Positions 34,256-45,039 of a stretch of 64,000 bases of DNA are shown here, piece after piece (the first letter of the stretch is position 1; every line of letters starts with the position of its first letter). The stretch is from positions 28,442-92,441 of the forward strand of contig CAJQUW010005240.1 in assembly GCA_907163375.1 (NCBI GenBank). Direction: 5' to 3'. Under the pieces are notes generated by a model that worked only from the letters and a program-made list of their open reading frames with translations, was not told the DNA's origin and searched no databases. A program made the position numbers and the translations under genes. This stretch comes from Prostheceraeus crozeri (Eukaryota; Platyhelminthes; Polycladida; Euryleptidae).

Positions 34256-34324
34256 TGAAGACACAGAAGAGGACCAGCCAAATATTGACATTTTGGCTGT
34301 ATGGTTGAAGTAATTAGATTTCAG

Positions 34325-36135
34325 AACATTTCACTAATAAAAATTACGCTATTACCCTGCGTACATGCTTCGGGAGTTGGAATAGATGTTATTGCATCAA
34401 TATATTGCTTTCCGACTCAAATTGAAAATTATGCCAATTAAGTGGCCAGCATGGTAGATTTCATTATGAATTTGAATGGGTTCTGTACCTGTCGTGTAAA
34501 ATATACATGTATATTGTCGAAAGCATTTTGACGTAAAGTCAATCAAACTTGCCTGTTCTGTTTCAATATTACATGCACTGCATACATGTATGTAGTGACC
34601 TAATTCTTCAAACAACTGCGGAGAAATACAGTAGAGGTACCAAGTGATATATTTTCGATCTCTTGGATGCTGATTAGACTTGATCCTTCATTAATACTCC
34701 TCTAACTGTAATTACATAAATATGAAGAAGGTCTTGGACGTTGATAATACATTGGAAAGGATCGTTTCAAACGAAGAAATGTCAAGGGATTTCAGGATAA
34801 TCTCTCCGTTTGATTGCAGATGAATAGGAAGACAGCTCAGATGATGTATTTGAGATCAACTTCTCTGCCATGGAAGTCTCGAGACTAATTTATAAAGCTA
34901 TTGGTTAATCGAAGTTCCATTAGGAAAAGATGTGGACTATCGTGTATTTTGGAAATTGACAGCATGCCATTTAACATTCCAGAACTTCGAAATTTTTAAA
35001 ATTTTCTTTTAATTAGAAAAAATCAAAACATCGTGCAGCGCCTACACTTCATGAAATTCAAGGAAAATATGAAATGCATGTGGAAAGATTATACGAGATT
35101 GCCAGCATCTGAATGCCATGATATTGCATTCCGTCAATGAATGTGTCTGAATTAGGACTGACATTTTCACGAAATTTTGATTTCACGAAACTTTCACAAA
35201 ATTAGAAATATGTTTAATTACACTTCAGAAAGCAAATTCATATCATGAAGCAGCATTCATTTTCTATCCAAAATCAATAATCAACCTAACCGATCCAACT
35301 AATCAATAGTAACTTCAAAGATAATTTGGTGTGCCAACATTAACCAAGGTTGGGCCAAAACGTGGCGGCAAAACCCAAAACCAAAACCCAAGTACAAATA
35401 AATGAATGAAATCAAGTAAAGGAAGTACATTCTTTCCATTTTGCGCTGACATAAAGATTCTTCTATCGGCCAAAATTAATATTGGGCCCATGAGAAGTGT
35501 GGTTTTAGTGGGAAACGATTTGTTATTGCAATAATTGTAATTAGTAGCCTAAGTACATGTATTGCGTCATAAAGTTTTCATTTAATTTAACCTACACTGA
35601 TATACTGACTAATTGAAGATCTTTGATTTTATTATGATTGATTTACACATTGCTCATAGCAACGCAAGTGTTTTCATTTTATCATTCAGAAATATAAACA
35701 AACTTGATAAATATTACAGTTCCGTAGTAAGTGCATGGTTAAACATATTTAGAATGAGAAATCGGAATTTATTTGTTTTTTGATAATTGTCAGCTATCGC
35801 AGAAAGTAAAAGGTGCGAAGATAACTGCGAATATGGAAAATATACGGAATATATTAAAGTTCATTATGCACAAATGCAACAAAATACAGGTAAGCTTACA
35901 TCAGATACAATGTGTATGAACTTTCAATGCGAGGTGTTGTCAAGCCCAGAATGAAATAGCTAATAATTACAAGTATTTCATTTTTGAAATATTCTGTGAA
36001 TCTAGTGGAAATTTGATAAAATATCATAACTTTATGCTCTTATCCTGCAGTTCTCCTATGATTCAAATCAAAATATTGTTTTTTTAACTTGATCTGTATA
36101 GAAAACCCAAGTTTTGTATCATTTACCCAAGCTCC
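34325..36135 (-). repeat. Right arm of 4.1-kb palindrome
   Basis: Reverse complement of 32045-33890. It contains a second, inverted copy of the right half of hAT element 1 (about 35156-36135) with its single terminal end, and stops inside the hAT at CCAAGTTTTGTATCATTTAC, where LINE-derived sequence begins. Confidence 0.88.
34397..34615 (-). CDS. Possible exon in palindrome arm, unknown protein (right copy)
   Basis: Mirror copy of 33609-33821: MFEELGHYIHVCSACNIETE, preceded by the same CTCCGCAG acceptor-like site. It is two codons longer through a 6-bp in-frame insertion. Amino-acid changes between the two copies argue against strong constraint. Confidence 0.2.
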   Translation of the reverse strand: MFEELGHYIHVCSACNIETEQASLIDFTSKCFRQYTCIFYTTGTEPIQIHNEIYHAGHLIGIIFNLSRKAIY

Positions 36136-37437
36136 AACCTTGATAGAAGCCATTTATAATTACTGCAAAAATAATGGTTTAATAATTATGTACGATAAAG
36201 CGGAAAATATTATCCAAAATATGAAATACGGAAATGATAATGAAGAGATCAATTTTTACTGTGATAAGAAGCAGATTGAAGTAGTAAAAGAATACATATA
36301 AGTAGGTTTCTGGAATGCAAGAATTACAAAGGAGTATCTTTCCTTCAAGAATGCTAGTAACAAGTCAACATATTTAACTGCAAGAACACTGAACATTGAA
36401 CCAATGGAACAATATTGAAAAATACATTTGAAGTATTAACGTTGTCGAAAATGATGTATGGCGGCGAATTTTGCTTCTATGATAAATTGTTTGAACAAAA
36501 TAAAATGCAGTTTCAATTCTATAAACGTTTCCATCATCCATCGATTAGAACTGAAAATGATTGTTTGACAGGTGAATTTGGGCTATTTACTTTTAAAGTT
36601 CATTTCTATAAAGCTGCTATCAACATTTGGATCAGAATTTTAAGCGAAAATAATAGCATTGTGAAAAACTGTTGTCATCGGATTTCAAATGACGTAGGAA
36701 ATGATATATATCAATACACATGATCCTGGTGAATCAAAAGACTTTTGAAATGTGAATTTATCAAACTTGTGGAATAATCAAAAAATTTTAGAATTATATC
36801 AAGTGAAATGCAAGAATATTGTTAAAACTATATTAATCGAATATTTCAGACAAATTTGCATAAACGACGCACAAAGTAGCAATACAGAGGAATTGAATTA
36901 CAGAGTAATGAATCCGACTGCACAATAAAGAATTATCTGGCTCTCAACCTAAAACGAAAGACCATAACACCGCTACTAAAATTAAGATGCGGAGATGATC
37001 AAAACAGGCAGCTATCGCAAACGGTTGAAGTACGAAGATAGAGTTTGTATTCCATGCGATGATAGAAGAACAGAAACAGTATTTCATTTCATCTGTGAAT
37101 ACTCAGAGTACAACATAGGAATAAATTGTTTATCTGTAGTTGACTAAAATGGAAACTGACTCAAGGTCACGACACAGTCGGGGGAACTAAGTTGGGGCAT
37201 GAATGGCCAATTAAGAGCTTAGATTTACTCATGTGACTGATTCTAACCCAATCATACAGACGTTGGCAGGTGCATCTAAGTGAAAATGCGTGCGATTTAT
37301 GTGCCACTATTGTGCATTGCATGAACCTTAATTTCCATTCTAGAGGCTTTATTGTTGTCAATTTCTATGGTATTGTTAATTTCTATGGTGTACAATGATG
37401 TCGCTGTTCATGCCATTCTTAATCGATTTCTCGAAAC
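36110..37437 (+). pseudogene. LINE (non-LTR retrotransposon) ORF2 3' fragment, split by MITE copy D
   Basis: Plus-strand frames with several stops and frameshifts follow the thumb-to-C-terminus order of a non-LTR reverse transcriptase protein: LIEAIYNYCKNNGLIIMYDK (36136 on), KKQIEVVKEYI, MMYGGEFCFYDKLFEQNK (36448), LTGEFGLFTFKVHFYKAAIN, LWNNQKILELYQVKCK, LKLRCG, and RLKYEDRVCIPC followed by ETVFHFICEYSEYN with the C-x2-C ... H-x3-C zinc-binding pattern. The C-terminal reading then resumes beyond the MITE as DVAVHAILNRFLETRFL to a stop near 37437. The catalytic YADD region is absent. Confidence 0.78.
37114..37387 (+). mobile_element. hAT-type MITE, copy D, inserted in LINE
   Basis: Member of the CATAGAAAT family in copy A orientation; the left end is CATAGGAAT. 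The right end is doubled: ATTTCTATG at 37361-37369 and again at 37379-37387. Flanks GAGTACAA (37106-37113) and GTGTACAA (37388-37395) match at 7 of 8 positions. Removing the MITE plus one duplication restores the LINE reading frame, which shows the insertion site directly. Confidence 0.85.
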
Positions 37438-37439
37438 AA

Positions 37440-39100
37440 GATTTCTATGACATATTGAGTACTTTAGAATTAAGTAAATTGTGTTTTTTTTACTAAATGA
37501 ATTAAGAACGCGACCGATGTTCGAGCCAATCTGTTGTGCCATTGAGACCAATGATTAAGTGATTGATGCTCATCTGAGACTGGGCAACAAGGCTTTCAGT
37601 GAAGCGTTTATTTGCATCAGATTAATACGAGCTCCGGAACAATGTTTTACAACTATTTAGGAGTCTCCATTTGTTCGATCACTTTGATCTTCTCTGTTCT
37701 TGCACTGGTTTTGATAAATGTTTCACGTACATGTATTAATTAGATGTAGGTCTTGAGAATTTTCTAAGCGCATCTTGATTGCAAACTTTTGATTAACCCA
37801 TTAGTGCTTGGAAGAATTCTCTCATTTTCTCCTGATTTTCATACTAGAAGTCCCTCAGCATTACATCATCTGATTGTCAATTTTTGATTTTTGGCATTGT
37901 AACATAGAAATCGGACCGGTGGATTATAATCCTCACAAGGCAGAACCATGTGTGAGCTATGTTGTCAGTGTACACGATTACTGTGTGATTCAATCGCGAA
38001 AATGCGTCATGAAAATCATACGCATGATAACGATATGTGTACATGCACGCTGTATACATATTGTGTGTGTGTGTTTATCCAAACATTTTGCAGGTTTGCC
38101 GTATGTACATTTGCAAATTGCGTGTATTGCATGCATGATTGTATGCGTGTGCCCCTATAATATAAGAGATTCTTGGGTTAAAGTGATCTCTCGACCCTTT
38201 GTAATTTGACAATTCATAACTATGGCGAGTTGTATGACTATAGATCGATTTACTCAGTCAGTGTGAAAGTGAAATTATCCTGTGATTAACAATTATAAAA
38301 GATGTCGGCCTACACGTATTGTATATAGTCCATAATAGTTTTGCTAAGGATCTATAGGCTACGCAGAAGTTTTTCTATTTAGGTTTACATAAAGGGAAGT
38401 GGCTTGACAGGTGAAATTAAATATTCGATTCAGTCAATGAGATTCATGTTGACTCGTATGGCTACATAATCGCATTGAAATATAGGCCTACATGTGCAAG
38501 CATGTCTGAGATACTCCATAAGTTGCGCTTATAGCTTAGGAGGACTGTGCAATGCACCAATGTCGCTTCACAGGCATTATTGTGATTTGTATTTTAAACA
38601 ATTAATAAATTTTTTTGTATGAAAGTGAAATAAACATATATTTCTGAAATAGGCCGCACTATCTAGATGTAAAGATGGCAAGCCTGGGTACAGTTTGTAG
38701 TATTGTGTATTTCGAATCTAAATGTTCTGTTTGATAGATAGTTAAGGTGTACTTTTTATTCGTTTTTCAATAATGTTCAGTCAGTTTGCTAAAGTAATAA
38801 GCGACATATTTCATTACGAGTATTACTTGAAAGCTTAAATATCACTACTGATATTAAGACTTATAAAAATGTTGAATAATACTGGACAATAAAACTGCTC
38901 ATCTTTTCGATTTAATCTAAGACTTAATAACGATGAGCGAGAAAAATATTTATTCAATGAAAGTGTTACGGTGCACCGTACTTGAGGAAGTATGTATTAT
39001 ATCATAATGTTTACACGATAGCATTTGCCACAACTTTAAGAGTCATGTAAATTCACAAACTTTGTTAACAGCGTAATGAGAAAGAGTTAATGTATTATTT
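37440..39100. other. Unannotated non-coding stretch
   Basis: About 1.65 kb. A short GTGTGTGTGT run lies near 38062. The overlapping frames 37874-38209 show alternating Cys/His/Val typical of CA/TG-rich DNA. No gene was supported. Confidence 0.4.
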
Positions 39101-39108
39101 CATTTCAG

Positions 39109-39348
39109 CTGTCCCGCAAAAACTGTGGCGAGAGCTTCAGCACCACCCAAGTCCCAGACACAAAAGTACCTGTCGCAAATTGCAAAGCCACTTCTCAATC
39201 CACTGACGTTCTCAGTGAGACGACCACTATATCTGACCCGCCGCCCACACCAAGCAACGACGTACAAATATGCGCGGTATTGTATCACGGGAAGATGCCG
39301 CACAAAACTGAATTCTGCAGTCATGCAGAAACGACTGGAGTAAATTAA
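39109..39348 (+). CDS. Candidate exon, unknown Thr/Ser-rich protein end
   Basis: After an acceptor-like ATTTCATTTCAG (ends 39108) an open frame of 79 codons runs to TAA at 39346. The GC content is clearly above the surroundings. The translation has a Thr/Ser-rich linker (TSQSTDVLSETTTISDPPPT) and four cysteines, compatible with an extracellular or secreted protein. It would be a terminal coding exon; the donor at 39452 would then lie in the 3' untranslated region. No domain was recognised. Confidence 0.35.
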   Translation: MSRKNCGESFSTTQVPDTKVPVANCKATSQSTDVLSETTTISDPPPTPSNDVQICAVLYHGKMPHKTEFCSHAETTGVN

Positions 39349-39408
39349 TCTCCATTATGTTGAAGTCAGAGATGGCTGACTTAAAAGCCACAAAGCGGTG
39401 TGCACCGA

Positions 39409-39756
39409 ATGACGGGAGGAATAAGTCCTGACGTCAAGAATTGGTTTTTTGGTAAGTATTCAGCATTCCAATAACAGAAGTGATTATGTAGCTAACTGTT
39501 GTAATTTGCATCGCTAATTTAGCGTCTTTTCAGCATTGCTATTTAACAAATTTGATTTGAAAAATTATCACTTTAACATCCATGAATATTTGGCAGACCT
39601 TGTTTTTGCAAATTTGTCTGTTCTATCAATCTCAAGATCTTTCTTTATTTTTCAGGTGAAGTGAGACGCGTCGCCCCAAATATAAGAGAGGCAGAAGTCA
39701 TAAACAGAGACACAAATTTCGTGACTCTAAGAGATCAAGAAAATCAATATAAGTGA
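39409..39756 (+). CDS. Candidate two-exon small protein (47 aa), alternative reading of the same locus
   Basis: ATG at 39409, exon end at 39451 before a consensus donor (G|GTAAGT), a 204-bp intron (39452-39655) ending in TTTATTTTTCAG, and a second exon 39656-39756 ending in TGA. Joining keeps the frame open: MTGGISPDVKNWFF, then GEVRRVAPNIREAEV and on to the stop. The frame is also open 8 codons upstream of the ATG. The splice sites are strong, but the protein matches nothing I know, and this reading uses a different frame from the 39109 exon. The two might be alternative transcripts, or one may be untranslated. Confidence 0.3.
39452..39655 (+). other. Predicted 204-bp intron
   Basis: GTAAGT at the 5' end, and a pyrimidine-rich TTCTTTATTTTTCAG at the 3' end. 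These are the best matched pair of splice signals noticed in the window. Confidence 0.45.
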
Positions 39757-39759
39757 TTA

Positions 39760-40812
39760 AAATGAGTTTGTTTTTCAAGTAATAGTTTAATTTCAAGATG
39801 CTTAAGATTATGGATTGAAGAGTACTGACTTATAAAATTGTGAGAAAAGCAATGCTCGTATAAAATTATCAATTTCATTTGAATTGCTTTTGCAACGGCA
39901 TTTGAATTGCCGTTTATTCCTTCTCCGACTTAGTTGAGTTTCTACGAGTACATGCATATGATTGTCTATTATTTATTCTTTCACTGTCAATTTTAAGTTA
40001 TTCAGTATTACTATTTACTTCATTGATAAGTAACTTGGTTGTACATGAATTTTCTCATTTTAGAGTCCTGGCAAGACGCATATTTTTCATATCTATGATT
40101 CTATTGTCTCTTAATGATTAATGCTAGCTTCTTTTCTAACGCATGTCCCGTTGCTGTACTTCACATTCTTGGTGTATTCTGATTAGAGAACAAGCGTGGC
40201 CACAGATAACCGAAGTTTTCTTCTTATTACGATTTATCTTTGATATAAAGGAATAATTTCATTTGAACCCTTTCTATGATAAAATTTTGATCAATCATTA
40301 ATGTCTTACGATCCTCAATAATGCTCCTATAATATTAGCGATCTTCAATAGTAAATGAGAATATGTTCCTGTAATATTAGCGAAAACGTTGCAAATTCTG
40401 AAATGATTTACGTTAGCAATTTCTCATACAATTGAATTTGTTTGTGTGATGGAATTTTCCCACTCATTATGTATTGGTTGGTAGAAACATGGAGAAAATT
40501 ATCCTTCTCACAGCTTCAGCTTCGGTGTTCTCAAGTTATTACATTTTGTGACAATAATTCATATTCTGCAATATGTCTTCTGTTCGTTGAAGTTCTAGTA
40601 ACGCAAATATCGATCGGGTTCATCCGTTTATATCATTATTTCTGATGTTGGTCTTATTTCATACAGTGCTGTGCATTAAATTAGAAACTTCTTAACTTTT
40701 TAGAAACAAACAACACTCTACCCCCAACAGCGATGTATTCATTTAGCACCACTCTTTGAGTGAGCCATCTTGAATAAGAAATATGAAAATAAACCAAAAG
40801 ATGTAATATGAT
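39760..40812. other. Unannotated non-coding stretch
   Basis: No supported gene; the frame 40442-40645 has no domain. Confidence 0.4.
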
Positions 40813-40815
40813 GTA

Positions 40816-41034
40816 CACTGTAAACTGTCACCTCCTAAAATCGAAGAAATCTGCATCCTAAAGCGCGACACACTAGAATTTTAGGAGGTTGCGTGAAATA
40901 GAATGCTGACATACTAAAGAGAACAATAACACTAGTGCGCTAGCCTCCTAAAACGCTTTGCTTTAGGATTTTTTTATTAGTTACGAATAGTGTCTCGCTT
41001 CAGTGTGTGATTTAGGAGGTGCTGGTTTAGAGTG
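40816..41034. mobile_element. TA-flanked MITE with CACTGTAAACT-type ends
   Basis: Inverted ends CACTGTAAACTGTCACCTCC and GGAGGTGCTGGTTTAGAGTG, both flanked by TA (40814-40815 and 41035-41036). The interior contains further short inverted pieces built on CCTCCTAAA. Length is 219 bp. The outer 11 bp are shared with the elements at 52911 and 54328, which have unrelated interiors. Confidence 0.8.
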
Positions 41035-41099
41035 TACAAATATTTTGCACGGCCACCTTTCTTCTACAGAGCAGATGCAATTAGCATCGGCATGGTTAC

Positions 41100-41860
41100 C
41101 ACAGGTTTCTCCAAGTAAGCTTGTAGAATATGGTGATGCCAGATGTTGATGATTACAGCGGTCAATTCTGATTTTGTTCGAGGATATCTCATTCTTGCGC
41201 TTCTTCAGATAAGTCCACAGATTTCCGTAGGATTAAGGTCATGGCTGTTTCCTGGTCATGCTAAAGTTTGTGTCCAAAAGCTTGAATTCTGCGACTTTCC
41301 TTGCTCGACGTGCTGGTGCAGTCATCCTGAAACGTAAACCATCTACCATTGTAAAATCGATCTTTGATGGGTAAGACACGTGTTCTCAGGATTTTAATGT
41401 ACCGGGTATTCGTCCGCGTTCACAGTGCGCCCGAAGACAAGAAGATATCCGCCCCCCCCCCTCCAAATCATCACTGACTGTGGAAATTTTACTGTCGGTA
41501 GTGCAGTCAAATCTCCGTTATGCTCATTGATTTCTCTACGAACGAGCTTTACGCAAGTTAACGTGCACCAACCTCTGTTGTTTTGACAAAATAGGCTTGC
41601 TGACCTTTCGTCGTGAAACTAGTCCCATTTTCACAAGCCTTGTTCGGACCGATAAGGAATCAGCGGAAACTTCTGTTGACTTTCCATTCTTCTGCAAGTT
41701 CTGCTGACGAAGAAACGTCGAGGAGCTTGTCGTCTCGAAATGAAGATGTTCGAGGTCGATGTCAGGTCTTCCGGGCTGACTCACGGTTTCTCAGTCTCTT
41801 GGAAACGGTCACAACGGACAATGATGTAGGTGAAATGCGCGTTCACAACTATGTACATGT
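41100..41860 (-). pseudogene. Tc1-like transposase remnant
   Basis: The minus frame 41784-41536 gives the second helix-turn-helix region (SVRTRLVKMGLVSRRKVSKP, then ILSKQQRLVHVNLRKA), which in Tc1 transposases precedes the first catalytic Asp. Downstream on the same strand, broken frames give KFPQSVMIW, RTVNADEY and HDQETAMTLILRKSVDL, remnants of the catalytic domain. Several frameshifts and stops. A run of C at about 41452-41462 falls in this region. Inverted ends were not identified. Confidence 0.65.
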
Positions 41861-41869
41861 ATAGCATGT

Positions 41870-42295
41870 AAATTCTGCCTAAATGAGATATCTATGTCAT
41901 AAGTTCAAAATTTCGAATTGTAGTTGACAAGCGTCGATGTCTCTCTTAACTCCTTTCACTCCATCTTTGTAAATAGGCTACTGTCATTCATGTAAAGTCA
42001 TGAAATGTCATCAATCATCATTGTTTTACTTGTGCGTATTTTCATGTTTTGATAAATGTACGTTTCTGATTTCCGTGATGTACTGACAGAACTATTTTTG
42101 TGCCAGAGATTGCTTGTTGTCCGTAAAACGGGCTGCAGGAATTTTCGGTCAACACTTGGAGTGTGTTTCCGAACTCGCTCCCTGCTGATCTCCCAAACTG
42201 TTATACCGATTTCGCCAAACCACACATCAATCGAAAATTATCAACTATTTGAAATGGAAAATGACATAAAATACTAATAAACAACACACTAATAG
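41870..42295. other. Unannotated stretch
   Basis: Overlapping frames on both strands (41998-42277) are unrecognised. Confidence 0.4.
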
Positions 42296-42297
42296 AA

Positions 42298-42510
42298 ACA
42301 AAGACTATGTAATATTCAAAGACTGAAAACTCTCCTATCTCTGTATGCTAAGCTTTTGGAAAGAACTTATTTGTCCTCAACGAAGATATCGGATAATTTT
42401 AAGATAAGATAGGAGCTACCATGGATATTCTTGTACTCATCATAGATATATACCGTTTCCAAATTTTCTACGAGTTTACAGTCTTTACATCTTCCACTTT
42501 CTTTGAATAG
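42298..42510 (-). repeat. Dispersed inverted duplicate of 10115-10335
   Basis: Close copy of the 10.1-kb segment in opposite orientation. On the minus strand it encodes SGRCKDCKLVENLETVYIYD and continues to SDIFVEDK before a stop; the open frame reaches upstream to about 42590. The two copies diverge after SSYL because of a small indel. Confidence 0.8.
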
Positions 42511-42514
42511 AAAT

Positions 42515-44130
42515 ATCTGGGCAAGTTGGGTAATAAAATTATGATTATCATCAATCCTTGTGAGATCACATCATTGTCTTACATGAGGACAACTGCCAAA
42601 TAATTCAGACTTTCAATTCAAGTTTAGCACTAAACTAGCACATTTTAGGTATACTGAGTTAGGTCACCAACTCGAGATACTGAGGCCAAAAACAACATCA
42701 CCCTGAAAATGGTCAATAACTGCTAATTAGATGCAGAGCTAAAAAGTGCAAAGTCATAAAAAATCAAATAAGAAATTTCAAAAATGAATTTCAAACATGC
42801 ATGCAAAATGTACAGATAATTTCAAAATCAAAAACTTTTCATTTGTGAATATCTTCATATTGTTAAGAAGAATCCTTTATGTAATCTCAACTTATTCCAT
42901 CAAAAATTGATGACGCAATATATATTAGACGCGAATATATGGAAATCAGCCAAAATATTACAAACATTCAAATTTTGAAATAGACCTCACGCCAAAAATA
43001 TTGTGCCAAGTTGCATAATGCGTAGAAAATGGGCTATTAGAAATGTGGTGACCATAGCCCTCTTGGCTTAAAAGATATTCAAAGAATTTGCCAGGGGGTG
43101 GGGCGAATTCTTGTTGTGATTATTTGAATTGATGTTGTGACTATTTTTCTATCGGTCATTGCCGACTAAGACCTACTTCAATAAACAAGCGAATATTTTT
43201 ATGTTCTCTTTCGTTGAATGACACTAGTTCATTATAGTGTGCAAAATTGTGCCGGTTATCAATAGCTTCAATGCATAAATCAGTCGGTTTAGAAATACTG
43301 ACTGAAGCAAATAGGATGCAGACGAAATTATGTCAGTACCTTTCTCTGATACAAATGATTATATAATCTGCATTTGGCACTCATCTTCAGAATACAATAG
43401 ACGCAGTTATGATGCGTGCTGATACAGATGTCGGCAATTGAAACAATAATCCCTCTGCTTGTACAAATAAACAAATTGATCATTCATTATCATTTGCAAT
43501 GTTGTCATAAGCTTATTCACCTTGCTCAGATCGCAAACCAAAAGACAAGAAGATCGCTGGAAAACCGTTATTTTTAGATAATAGTCGCTCAATTTTTGTG
43601 ATTTTTGTGTGTCAATTGATTTTAGTGATCAATTTTTGTGTGAGTTTTTGTGTACATTATGTCAGTTTCTTTTTGGTTGGAAGAATGTGTAGACAGGACA
43701 ACATCTTCTCAAGATAATACAACAATGTCCGGTGGTATGAAGATGATTATTCGTGCTACAAGGTACGAGAAGTTAAACTTTTTGTCGCCTGTTTGTTTAT
43801 TTCTTATCAGCATTTTGTTGATCATTGCCAATTGTTCTTCTAAATCAGCCAAAATAGTGGACAAGGGACTGAGGTTATCATAAACAAGGCCAGATGAGGT
43901 TACATAGTCGACAAATGCATAACTCTATTTATTATTCAAGATCAGAAATAAGGAAAGCAAAGAATGAAGGACCAAGCGAAGAACTCCTTCACAGGGCTGT
44001 GCTTATCCTTCTATTTGACTCTGTGTGATCTGACCTGTGATTTAAAACTATATGCCTATGCGGAACTTTATCGAGTCCTATTTCGAAATCAATAGATGGC
44101 CGCTAGAAACATCACGATTTTGAGGATTTT
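42515..44130. other. Unannotated non-coding stretch
   Basis: About 1.6 kb. The frame 43650-43883 contains one hydrophobic segment (LFLISILLIIANC) but has no recognisable family. Nothing else was supported. Confidence 0.4.
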
Positions 44131-44133
44131 TAA

Positions 44134-44180
44134 CCCTCTGAGACCTGAGGGAGTCCAGTGGACCCGGAGCCATATTTTCT
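44134..44180 (+). other. Possible solo piggyBac-like or similar element end
   Basis: TTAACCCTCTGAGACCTGAG followed by GGAGTCCAGTGGACCC. TTAA plus CCC is the end signature of piggyBac-type elements. A related sequence without the TTAA occurs at 53685 (GGAGTCCAGTGGACCCCTGA), and both continue into GAGCCATATTTT and CTATTTCACT. No opposite end was defined. Confidence 0.3.
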
Positions 44181-44356
44181 ATTTCACTCTTTCTGCGGAT
44201 GATATATCAACCGCAGATGCCTTTGGAAAATCATTATTTCATTTCTGACAATGATTTTGTACGTGATAGTTCATTTCAATTGATTCACCATTGCTTGATC
44301 GAAATCAAGAATAAGATCTCTCCCTTTTTATGTCACGAGGTTCTATTGTAAATCTA

Positions 44357-44395
44357 TTCGACGCGTTTCGTCTTAAAGACTGTCTCAAGGGTACA
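44357..44395 (-). ncRNA. Hammerhead ribozyme relic in PLE2 arm
   Basis: The minus strand reads CTTGAGACAGTCTTTAAGAC, then GAAACGCGTC and GAATAG. Stem II (GTCTT/AAGAC), the GAAA box and the self-complementary ACGCGT of a minimal stem III followed by C are intact. The first core box appears as CTTGAGACA instead of CTGANGA, so activity is unlikely. Position at the outer end of a Penelope arm is where such ribozymes are known to occur. Confidence 0.42.
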
Positions 44396-44459
44396 CTGAC
44401 ACGGCTAGATGATGCGGGTTATACACTCAGGTCTTGGATTTGATATCTTCTCACACTAG

Positions 44460-45034
44460 CTCATGACGTCTATTCATCAAATTTGGCATTTTCGACGCAA
44501 TCCAGCGAGATTCAGCCGTCTTAGTAGATGTCGCCGACTTCTGTTTATCCAAAATACTGCAGTTGAAATAATTAATGTCCATCATTTCAGCGGTATGGTG
44601 TTTTAGATGATGATCACTCAGGGCACTTTTCTCGTCTCTATTTCTGACACTACGTTCGTGTTCATTATACCGTGATCGAAAAGGTCGACTACTTTGACCA
44701 ATGTACTTTATTTGACAGATTTTACACGAAAATTCGTAACTAAATATTTGTCGCTAGAGTTATATTTAGGACCGATCTGTTTACAAATGTCACATTGACA
44801 AAAGTGTTCATTATCTATTTTAGATTTTATTGTGTTCTGTAGTCTCTTGCCTGGTCTGGCTGTAATTCTCATGGGCAGACCATATTTACGTTTAAGTTTA
44901 TTCATTTTTCTATTACAGTTATCGCTGACAAAGTCCAAAGATAAGTTTATCCAATTAGGAGGCTTATCCAATGGTTTTATTTTTCTGTTATTTTGATATG
45001 GTTTAAAGCCATTTTCCGAGAGTCTTTTATTCAT
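44460..45034 (-). pseudogene. PLE2 zinc-finger linker and GIY-YIG endonuclease
   Basis: The frame from 45034 (108 codons) contains FCQCDICKQIGPKYNSSDKY, a Cys-rich linker, and then shifts. In the next frame the minus strand continues YEFSCKICQIKYIGQSSRPF, with YIG and the conserved Arg, and then SALSDHH, ending RRHELV and a stop near 44460. One frameshift lies near 44745. The reverse transcriptase upstream is absent. Confidence 0.72.
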
Positions 45035-45039
45035 AATAT

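Noticed and set aside
32045..36135. Reading the 4.1-kb palindrome as one long-ended DNA transposon (for example Polinton-like)
   Set aside because: The arms begin inside a hAT element and no polymerase, integrase or capsid-type frame lies between them; a segmental inverted duplication explains it better.
41448..41465. Long run of C
   Set aside because: Simple homopolymer within a dead Tc1 element; possible sequencing difficulty, no function inferred.
41613..41864. 83-codon plus-strand frame
   Set aside because: Antisense of the Tc1 helix-turn-helix remnant.
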